A stretch of 35,929 nt of DNA from Ignavibacteria bacterium UBA6688 (GTDB lineage: Bacteria > Bacteroidota > Ignavibacteria > UBA10030). The notes below the pieces were generated by a model, which ran no database searches, was not told the DNA's origin, and worked only from the letters and a program-made list of their open reading frames with translations. Both the position numbers and the translations under genes were made by a program. Each line of letters opens with the position of its first letter. Positions within the stretch are counted from its first letter, which is position 1. Shown piece after piece: positions 29,676 to 35,929 of this stretch. The DNA is taken from assembly GCA_002454845.1 (NCBI GenBank), contig DKJQ01000037.1:1-35929 (forward strand), given 5' to 3'.

Positions 29676-30944
29676 ATGAACAAGAAAACTGTCAGAGATA
29701 TTGATTTCAAAGACAAGCGCGTCATCATGCGCGTGGATTTCAATGTACCGATGAAGAATGGGGTGGTCCAGGACGACAACCGCATCAAGGCCGCGTTACC
29801 AACCATCGCCTATTTGCTGGAACGACATCCGAAATACCTGATCCTCATGTCCCACCTTGGTGATCCAAAGAAGGATGTGAAGAAAGCGAAGGAGAAAGCC
29901 GCGAAGGATGGTAAACCGTTCGATGAGGCATCGTTCATCGCCGGTAAGCATCGCATGAAACCGGTGGCTGAACAACTGTCGCGGTTATTGAACAAACCGG
30001 TGAAATTCGCTCCTGCTGCCATCGGTCCGGAGGCACAGGCTGCTGTCGAGGCGCTTGGCCATGGCGAAATCCTCATGCTGGAGAATACCCGCTTCCATGC
30101 ACAGGAAACCTCCAAGGAAGCTTCCGAACGAAATACGATGGCGACCGGGCTTGCTGCCTATGCCGATGTGTTCGTGAATGACGCGTTTGGCTCGGCGCAT
30201 CGTGCCCATGCTTCAACGGAGGCCATCGCTGCATTCCTGCCGGCGGTGGCGGGCCTGTTGATGGAAAAGGAACTCGAGTATCTCGACCGCGCCGTGAGCA
30301 ACCCAAAGAAGCCCTATGTGGCTGTTCTGGGGGGAGCCAAAATCTCCGGGAAGATCGATGTTATTCAAAATCTGCTGGGAAAGGTGGATGCACTCTTGAT
30401 TGGGGGTGGGATGATGTTTACCTTCTACAAGGCGCAGGGATTGAATATCGGGAAGTCCCTGTTGGAAGAGGACCGGATCGAGATGGCGAAGAAGATCCTG
30501 GAAGAAGCAAAGGCATCGGGCGTGCGGTTCCTCCTTCCGACAGATTGCGTGGTGGCGGACGCGTTCGACAACGGGGCTAAAACACAAACGGTCTCCGCCA
30601 ATGCGATTCCGGAAGGATGGCAGGGACTCGATATCGGTCCCGAAACTGTGAAACTCTTCAGCGAGGAGATCCGTAAGGCTAAAACCGTCGTATGGAACGG
30701 ACCGATGGGGGTGTTCGAAATGGACCGTTTTGCCGAAGGAACGAATGCTATCGCGAAAGCGTTGGTGGAGGCGACCAAAGGAGGAGCCATCACGATTGTC
30801 GGTGGCGGCGATTCGGCGGCTGCCATCGCCAAGGCCGGATTAGAGAAAGGCGTATCGCACGTCTCCACCGGGGGTGGTGCTTCGCTGGAGTTCCTCGAAG
30901 GGAAGATCCTTCCCGGAGTTGCGGCGCTCAATACCAGAAATTAA
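29676..30944 (+). CDS. pgk: Phosphoglycerate kinase
   Basis: A 422-residue glycolytic enzyme that makes ATP from 1,3-bisphosphoglycerate, the product of the preceding gene. Motifs: RVDFNVP (Asp21, Asn23), the Arg36 region DDNRIKAALPTI, SHLGDP (His60), LENTRFH, VNDAFGSAHRAHAS, VAVLGGAKISGKI, the nucleotide-site VWNGPMGVFE and the GGGDSAAAI / STGGGASLEFLEG pair. A charged insertion of about 28 residues (66-93, KDVKKAKEK...FIAGKHR) after SHLGDP makes it longer than the common 390-400. I remember this insertion in other bacterial kinases, including spirochaete ones. ATG 29676 has GGAAGGA 6 nt upstream. It lies 201 bp after gapdh, beyond a terminator, so it needs its own promoter or read-through. 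Confidence 0.97.
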   Translation: MNKKTVRDIDFKDKRVIMRVDFNVPMKNGVVQDDNRIKAALPTIAYLLERHPKYLILMSHLGDPKKDVKKAKEKAAKDGKPFDEASFIAGKHRMKPVAEQLSRLLNKPVKFAPAAIGPEAQAAVEALGHGEILMLENTRFHAQETSKEASERNTMATGLAAYADVFVNDAFGSAHRAHASTEAIAAFLPAVAGLLMEKELEYLDRAVSNPKKPYVAVLGGAKISGKIDVIQNLLGKVDALLIGGGMMFTFYKAQGLNIGKSLLEEDRIEMAKKILEEAKASGVRFLLPTDCVVADAFDNGAKTQTVSANAIPEGWQGLDIGPETVKLFSEEIRKAKTVVWNGPMGVFEMDRFAEGTNAIAKALVEATKGGAITIVGGGDSAAAIAKAGLEKGVSHVSTGGGASLEFLEGKILPGVAALNTRN

Positions 30945-31050
30945 ATCCGATCACTGTGATCCGGACTGCAGGCTGTCTCTCCGGTTCGGGTTCCGGCGAT
31001 CAGTATTCCGTTTTCAACCTACGTTCTTAGCCAACTGAGCCAAGCACTGA

Positions 31051-31971
31051 ATGTCGTACCCAGGTAATTACAATCGCCCTTCCATGTTCGGAGGATTCCA
31101 GTTCTTTCCTCCGGTCATAAAATGGCTTATGATCGTCAACGGTGCGGTCTTCCTGACCCTCGGTCTTGGCGGCAACCTCTTCACCCTTGGCGGGATGCCC
31201 CTCCGTTATTTTTTCAATTACTACCTCGGGTTGATGCCGTTCGGGTACGGGTTCTACCCATGGCAGTTGTTCACCTACCTGTTCATGCACGCCGACTTCT
31301 GGCATCTTTTCTTCAATATGTTCTTCGGACTCTGGATGTTCGGCATGGAGGTTGAGCACAGCTGGGGAACGCGCAAATTTCTGACATTTTACCTGATCTG
31401 TGGAGTCGCAGCCGGCGTGACCCAGCTTCTGCTCGCCCCGCTCCTTGAACCGACGTCGGTGGTGGACGCGTACGGCAGGGGAATACCTACCGTCGGCGCC
31501 TCGGGGGCCGTCTATGGGGTGCTGGTGGCATTTGCAATGACCTTCCCGGACCGCTATATTTTTCTCTATTTCCTGTTGCCGATCAAGGCAAAATACTTTG
31601 TCGCCGGACTGATTCTCCTCGGAGTGTTTGCTGTCGGCGGCCAGGGTACCATCGCAAACCTTGCTCATCTGGGTGGAGCCCTTGCAGGTTATGTTTTCCT
31701 GATGTATGACGGTAGGCGGATGCCTTTTGAGGATGTCTTCGACAGGATACGTTGGTGGGTGAATTCAAAAACAGCACACCGGACTCCCGATGGGCCCGAG
31801 GAGATTGTCGATGCGAAAGTTTATGATATCCGCGACGCAGCAAGGAAAGGACAGGATACGGCTCAGAAACAGATCGATGACATCCTGGACAAGATCAGCC
31901 GGGGCGGTTATCAGAGTCTGACGGAAGAAGAGAAGAAGATCCTTTTTGAAGCAAGCAAGAAAATCAACTGA
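31051..31971 (+). CDS. Rhomboid-family intramembrane serine protease
   Basis: A 306-residue membrane protease with about six membrane segments. The catalytic pair is Ser151 in GASGAVYG and His206 in AHLGGALAGY. The oxyanion-hole residues appear as His85 and Asn89 in HLFFNMFFGLWMFG. The C-terminal cytoplasmic tail (about 235-306) is charged and ends in DDILDKISRGGYQSLTEEEKKILFEASKKIN, a tail I know from many rhomboids of Bacteroidota and relatives. Substrates are unknown. The ATG at 31051 has no strong ribosome site. It lies 106 bp after pgk and only 10 bp before ispG, so it is probably co-transcribed with ispG. Confidence 0.95.
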   Translation: MSYPGNYNRPSMFGGFQFFPPVIKWLMIVNGAVFLTLGLGGNLFTLGGMPLRYFFNYYLGLMPFGYGFYPWQLFTYLFMHADFWHLFFNMFFGLWMFGMEVEHSWGTRKFLTFYLICGVAAGVTQLLLAPLLEPTSVVDAYGRGIPTVGASGAVYGVLVAFAMTFPDRYIFLYFLLPIKAKYFVAGLILLGVFAVGGQGTIANLAHLGGALAGYVFLMYDGRRMPFEDVFDRIRWWVNSKTAHRTPDGPEEIVDAKVYDIRDAARKGQDTAQKQIDDILDKISRGGYQSLTEEEKKILFEASKKIN

Positions 31972-31981
31972 GGGAATTATT

Positions 31982-33106
31982 TTGGACACGGAAGACGCAA
32001 TCGAAATGACGCAGGCACTCCCCCACCATCAAACCTATAAGGTCGGTGTACGCCGTAGGACACGGCAGGTTGTTGTCGGGACAGTCAAGATCGGCGGCGA
32101 CGCTCCCATCTCTGTCCAGACAATGACCAAGACCAAGACGGACGATATTTCCGGCACCGTCGGTCAGATCAAGGCCGCGGCGGAAGCTGGGGTCGACATT
32201 GTTCGTGTCACGGTGAACGACAAGGAAGCAGCCGATGCGATGGCCGAGATCGTGCGCCAGTCACCGGTCCCGATTGTCGCGGATATCCATTTCAACCACG
32301 TTTTCGCCCTCAAAGCTGTCGAAGCAGGTGTGGCGAAGGTCAGGATCAACCCGGGCAATATCGGTACGAAGGATCGCATCCGTCAAGTGCTGACGGCTTG
32401 CAAGGACCGTGGGATTCCCATCCGCATCGGCGTGAACTCCGGATCGCTGGAAGAGGACATCCTGGAGAAGCATGGCTATCCGACTGCTGAGGCTCTTTTC
32501 GAGAGCGCCATGCGGCATGTTGGGATTTGTGACGAATTCAATTTCAAAGATGTTGTGATCTCAGTGAAATCCACCGATGTGAAGCTGATGATCGAAGCAT
32601 ACCGGCTTGTGGCTCAACGGACGGATATTCCCCTGCATCTGGGGGTCACCGAAGCAGGGACCACCCGGATCGGGACCATCAAGTCCTCTGTGGGCATCGG
32701 GACATTGCTCGCCGAAGGAATTGGCGACACCATTCGCGTTTCCCTCACTGATGATCCAGTCAAGGAAGTGGAAGTGGGAAAAGAGATCCTTCGGTCGTTG
32801 AGCCTTGCCTCCCGCAATATAGAGCTGATCGCGTGCCCCACGTGTGGACGGCTGGAGGTTGACCTATTTGGGATTATGGCCCAGCTCGAGGAGAAGCTCG
32901 CAGGGGTGAAGAAGCCGGTGAAGATCGCCGTGCTCGGCTGTGTCGTCAACGGTCCCGGTGAAGCAAGTGAGGCAGATATTGGAATTGCCGCGGGGAAGGG
33001 TGTCGCGATACTGTACCGCAAAGGGGAAGTCGTGAAACGCGTCAAGGAGGAGGATATCGTCCGTACCGTGCTGGAGGAGGTGGAGCGTTTTCAGCCGGAG
33101 GGGTAA
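31982..33106 (+). CDS. ispG: 4-hydroxy-3-methylbut-2-en-1-yl diphosphate synthase
   Basis: A 374-residue iron-sulfur enzyme of the MEP isoprenoid pathway (also GcpE). It turns methylerythritol cyclodiphosphate into HMBPP. The TIM-barrel part has SVQTMTKTKTDD, VADIHFNHVFAL, KVRINPGNIGTKDR and GVNSGSLEEDIL. The cluster ligands are Cys285 and Cys288 in ACPTCGR, Cys320 in LGCVVNGPGE and Glu327. This is the compact bacterial form without the large insertion of plant enzymes. I chose TTG 31982 because GAGGGA lies 7 nt upstream, 10 nt after the rhomboid stop; ATG 32006 would shorten the protein by eight residues. A strong terminator ends the transcript at 33151-33181. Confidence 0.96.
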   Translation: MDTEDAIEMTQALPHHQTYKVGVRRRTRQVVVGTVKIGGDAPISVQTMTKTKTDDISGTVGQIKAAAEAGVDIVRVTVNDKEAADAMAEIVRQSPVPIVADIHFNHVFALKAVEAGVAKVRINPGNIGTKDRIRQVLTACKDRGIPIRIGVNSGSLEEDILEKHGYPTAEALFESAMRHVGICDEFNFKDVVISVKSTDVKLMIEAYRLVAQRTDIPLHLGVTEAGTTRIGTIKSSVGIGTLLAEGIGDTIRVSLTDDPVKEVEVGKEILRSLSLASRNIELIACPTCGRLEVDLFGIMAQLEEKLAGVKKPVKIAVLGCVVNGPGEASEADIGIAAGKGVAILYRKGEVVKRVKEEDIVRTVLEEVERFQPEG

Positions 33107-33150
33107 ACCGACAGGGTGATTTTGCTGTCATGGATGACAATGGTCTTTCG

Positions 33151-33181
33151 AAAAGCCGGAGAAGCCCTCCGGCTTTTTTTC
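33151..33181 (+). terminator. Intrinsic terminator after ispG
   Basis: A perfect 11-bp stem AAAAGCCGGAG / CTCCGGCTTTT (33151-33161 with 33167-33177, 5-nt loop) runs into a tract of seven T. It is the clearest terminator in the window. Confidence 0.92.
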
Positions 33182-33243
33182 ATTCCTGAGATTTCTCACA
33201 ACGGAATCTGCATGCTTCTTCAAGGGAATCCTCAAATCTTCCT

Positions 33244-33271
33244 TTGATAATCGTACAATGCTCGTTATCTT
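33244..33271 (+). promoter_or_regulatory. Candidate promoter of the glycosidase-like gene
   Basis: TTGATA (33244-33249) and TATCTT (33266-33271) are 16 nt apart. The start near 33278 leaves a leader of about 42 nt to ATG 33320. Because a strong terminator closes ispG just upstream, this gene needs its own promoter. Confidence 0.4.
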
Positions 33272-33319
33272 CCTTCCGTGCTGAACGACTCTGTTGTCCC
33301 CTGAACCCTCCCGAATCCT

Positions 33320-35725
33320 ATGACCGATCTTTTATCCCTCGTTGATCTTGAACCGCCGATGGGGGATCTTGCAACCCGCGAAACGCTCTCCCCCTGTCGT
33401 GCAATTTGGGCGACACCTATCCGCGATGAAGGAGATGCGCCTCCCCATCGCATCATCCACGCCCGTGCGTTGCAACTGCACGGGCCAGCCCGCCTGCATC
33501 GACTCGGGATCCGGAAAGCGCGGGGGTATCACAAATGCGGCAGCCGGATGGATCTGGATTGGGTCACTTCGTTCCGCCTGCTGGTCTGGGAGATGGATCA
33601 ATGGCGAGTACACGCGTATGAGTCTCATGTTCCGGAGCCGGGAAACGGGGAGACACTTTGGTACGACTTGAAAAATGTCGTCACGTCCGGAGCGATCCTC
33701 GAGGTTCGGCGTTGCGGCATCGACAACTGGTGGACGCCGTGGAATTTAGCGGCGGGTGCCTTTGTCCTCGAAGGTGAGTTGCTTGTCCCATGCGCACCGC
33801 GCAACGAGAAGACACACCAGGTGCTTGGAGTCGACCTTCGTGGACTTCCCGAAGGCCTCAGTGCTGTGCATGAATTCGGCCAGGTTCGTTACAAGTCCCC
33901 ATTCCTGGAGGTCGGGTTCCGCCTGAACCGGGCTGGCTTATCCCATCTTTCGGTTGACGAAGATGGAGAAGGCCGGACACCGCGTAACCTCCTGAAGATG
34001 CTGCCCGGTTCTTTTTTCCAGGGCCCGATGCTGCATCCGGTCGGTTCCCAGCCTCTTGGTGCGTCGGTCTTACGGTACAACGTTCACGCGACGACCGAAG
34101 TGAGAGGCAATTCTGTCCGCTATGACATCGTGTTCCCGGGGACTGGACAGCAGTATCATTTGCGCTGGACGGTGCTAGCGGACCGTCTTTCGCTTCATAT
34201 CGAACGCGAAGGGAAGGGCGACCTTCGAGCCTGGCAAAGTTGTGCCTGGATGATTGGCATCAGCAGCTTTGAAAGCACCTCGCATGTGATCGGCAAGGTG
34301 GTTCGGGCCGGAGAGTCCGGCTCCATGGAGATGCCGGTCTGGCTCCATATGCCGAAGTTTGGAAGTTTCCGCGCGGAAAGTACAGGGGGGCAAGTGCTTT
34401 GGAGATCCGATTCCGATCGTCCACGGAATATGACCACCAGCGAGATCAAACTGGGTGAAGTCCTGATGCCCGAGGGAGATTACATGCTGAGAGGAGGCAA
34501 GCACACGGCCGATATCGAACTTCGGATCGATCGTCTGACCCTGTCGCTGAAGAAGGAGACTCCCGCCCCCGTTGCAAAGGCAATTCAAAAATGTTCGCTC
34601 ACGAGCCTGAACTACCGGGCCGATACAGCGACTCTCAGCAACAACGGTAATTCCATGCACTGTCCGATCTCCATGGACAACTGGTCGGCTGTCGCGACCA
34701 GGATGAATGCGCTTCTCCCAAACCTGGCCGCTGTCGACCTCCTGCGGGATTCCATCGAACGATGGCTCGATGGAGGGCCGGGGTATGCGAGCGGACCATT
34801 GCTCCAGGACGGAAAGATCCATGAAGCTGAGGACGAGTATCTCATGACGGGATCGGCCGGACTGCTCGGCATCGCCGAGTTCCTTGAACACAGTGGCACC
34901 CGGGAGTGGCTCTCCCGATACGGCAAACCTCTCCAAAAGAAAATAGAACAAATGCGTGACCGCGATCTTGATCACGATGGGCTTGTCGAAAGCATCTATC
35001 GTACCGGTGTCAGCGGGTCCGGGCAATGGAGCACGGTGTGGTACGATGTCATCTCCTTTGGATGGAAAGATGCCTGGACGAACGCGCTCCTCTACTCTGC
35101 CCTTCAGAAGTTTGCAGGCATTCTGCCAAAACTCGGGTACGGAGCGCTGGCGGAGGGAATGGATGAATGGGCGCAACGGATTAAAACGAATTATACTCCG
35201 ACCTTCCTCAACCCACGAACAGGATGGATTGCCGGGTGGCGTTGTAAGGAGAACAAGCTGCACGATTATGCCTTTCCATGTATCACGGGAGTTGCCGTGA
35301 CGAGCGGTGTTCTGAGCGATGAACTGGCCCGGTCATCCATGGAAAAACTCTGGGCTGAAACGGAGCGTGTCGGTATGCCGGATCCCCAGATCGGCGTGCC
35401 GATTGCGTTGTGGCCCATACCGGATGAAGACCTGGCTGACATCATGCAGGGGTATCCCCAGGGATTCTACATCGGGAACGGGGCATGCAGCCACGCGCAA
35501 ACGAGACATTTTGTCGGTGCATTGTATCAGGTCGGATTGACAAAGGAAGCCGACTATGTGCTCGAGCGCCTCTGCCACGGTTTTGCGGAAGGGCTTGTCT
35601 ATGGTGCATGCAAAAGTGGCGTGGATGCGCGATATTGGGACGGTTGGCCCTGCGGGTACGAAGGATTGCTGACCGATCATTTCGGGATCCTGGCCGTTGC
35701 CCTGGAACGGTACAGACAGCCATAG
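33320..35725 (+). CDS. Large six-hairpin glycosidase-like protein of unknown specificity
   Basis: An 801-residue protein without a visible signal peptide or membrane segment, so probably cytoplasmic. The first 400 or so residues are beta-rich (long runs such as RWTVLADRLSLHIERE). The second half is a helical barrel pattern with DRDLDHDGLVESIYRTG, WSTVWYDVISFGWKDAWTNALLYSALQKFA, YPQGFYIGNGACSHAQTRHFVGALYQVG and DARYWDGWPCGYEGLLTDHFGILAVALERY. A beta-sandwich followed by an (alpha/alpha)6 barrel with D-x-D-x-D-G-L and aromatic-rich clefts is the plan of six-hairpin glycosidases (as in GH63, GH78, GH94 and GH116 relatives). I cannot assign a family or catalytic residues; Asp and Glu in the cited motifs are candidates. 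It stands alone after a terminator. The start ATG 33320 lacks a strong ribosome site. Confidence 0.75.
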   Translation: MTDLLSLVDLEPPMGDLATRETLSPCRAIWATPIRDEGDAPPHRIIHARALQLHGPARLHRLGIRKARGYHKCGSRMDLDWVTSFRLLVWEMDQWRVHAYESHVPEPGNGETLWYDLKNVVTSGAILEVRRCGIDNWWTPWNLAAGAFVLEGELLVPCAPRNEKTHQVLGVDLRGLPEGLSAVHEFGQVRYKSPFLEVGFRLNRAGLSHLSVDEDGEGRTPRNLLKMLPGSFFQGPMLHPVGSQPLGASVLRYNVHATTEVRGNSVRYDIVFPGTGQQYHLRWTVLADRLSLHIEREGKGDLRAWQSCAWMIGISSFESTSHVIGKVVRAGESGSMEMPVWLHMPKFGSFRAESTGGQVLWRSDSDRPRNMTTSEIKLGEVLMPEGDYMLRGGKHTADIELRIDRLTLSLKKETPAPVAKAIQKCSLTSLNYRADTATLSNNGNSMHCPISMDNWSAVATRMNALLPNLAAVDLLRDSIERWLDGGPGYASGPLLQDGKIHEAEDEYLMTGSAGLLGIAEFLEHSGTREWLSRYGKPLQKKIEQMRDRDLDHDGLVESIYRTGVSGSGQWSTVWYDVISFGWKDAWTNALLYSALQKFAGILPKLGYGALAEGMDEWAQRIKTNYTPTFLNPRTGWIAGWRCKENKLHDYAFPCITGVAVTSGVLSDELARSSMEKLWAETERVGMPDPQIGVPIALWPIPDEDLADIMQGYPQGFYIGNGACSHAQTRHFVGALYQVGLTKEADYVLERLCHGFAEGLVYGACKSGVDARYWDGWPCGYEGLLTDHFGILAVALERYRQP

Positions 35726-35774
35726 ACAGGCGTCTTGAATTCCGTATTTGTCATGTATCTGTGAAAGGAAAACT

Positions 35775-35873
35775 CACGAATCTTCACTAATCCCCGCTCA
35801 TCGGAGGGGCGACTGAAGAAGAAACAAATCAAGGTTTAGATTTTCTTCGTGAAGATTCGTGTAGATTCGTGGG
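35775..35873. repeat. Inverted and tandem repeat downstream of the last gene
   Basis: CACGAATCTTCAC (35775-35787) pairs perfectly with GTGAAGATTCGTG (35849-35861), a 13-bp inverted repeat around 61 nt. The right arm continues as a short tandem: AGATTCGTG at 35853-35861 and again at 35863-35871. No coding frame is convincing in the 204 bp after position 35725. The arm resembles the one at 10621-10638, suggesting a dispersed palindromic repeat. Confidence 0.5.
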
Positions 35874-35929
35874 AAAAACGAGGCTGACTCTAAGCGGTCT
35901 CAAAAATAAGCAACACAGTCATTGCGAAC

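Noticed and set aside
1..35929. tRNA genes, rRNA, CRISPR arrays, integrases or transposase genes
   Set aside because: I looked in every intergenic gap and saw no cloverleaf, no regularly spaced repeats and no recombinase motifs.

Overview
This window looks like ordinary chromosome from a free-living Gram-negative bacterium. GC content is moderately high by eye (roughly mid-50s percent, not counted). My best guess is the Bacteroidota/Ignavibacteriota/Chlorobiota (FCB) side of the tree. Reasons are tandem imidazolonepropionase-like amidohydrolases, paired M16 proteases with a lipoprotein that recalls DUF4296, a rhomboid with a short acidic C-terminal tail, and many Sec, Tat and lipoprotein signals. 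The phylum is an inference. I see no phage, plasmid, CRISPR, rRNA or tRNA.

Layout. From 91 to 14340 every gene is on the minus strand. In order of transcription these are: an acylpyruvate-hydrolase-like (FAH) enzyme and a small membrane protein; a large exported M23 peptidase; a small lipoprotein; valS, a LysE-type exporter, an OsmC protein and a trypsin-like lipoprotein; dinB; and a tightly coupled trio of exported enzymes (intact amidohydrolase, metal-ligand-poor amidohydrolase paralogue, Tat-lipoprotein HisC-like aminotransferase). From 14882 to 18852 the plus strand carries purM, a DUF2721-like membrane protein, a GNAT acetyltransferase and a soluble double-GAF histidine kinase. From 18919 to 24444 the minus strand carries an envelope protease operon (lipoprotein, catalytic M16, M16 pseudo-protease fused to a LolA-like domain, free-standing LolA-like paralogue), followed by a queuosine-precursor transporter. 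From 24763 to 35725 the plus strand carries a small unknown protein, uvrB, comF, gapdh, pgk, a rhomboid protease, ispG and a large glycosidase-like protein.

The most unusual items are these. (1) The exported aminotransferase/amidohydrolase operon, in which one amidohydrolase has lost most of its visible metal ligands. (2) The M16/LolA-like gene set, where the same domain occurs both fused and free. (3) A MITE-like repeat in two inverted, length-polymorphic copies, one upstream of purM and one upstream of gapdh. (4) A gapdh whose protein resembles the glycosomal/spirochaete type. (5) An intrinsic-terminator hairpin just upstream of the valS start. (6) TTG starts on both DNA repair genes. (7) An 801-residue glycosidase-fold protein that I cannot place in a family.

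The glycolytic pair gapdh-pgk has its own terminator between the genes and probably its own promoter. ispG ends in a textbook terminator. Several sigma70-like promoters with 16-17 bp spacers can be read, and two lie so close to the start codon that the transcripts would be almost leaderless.
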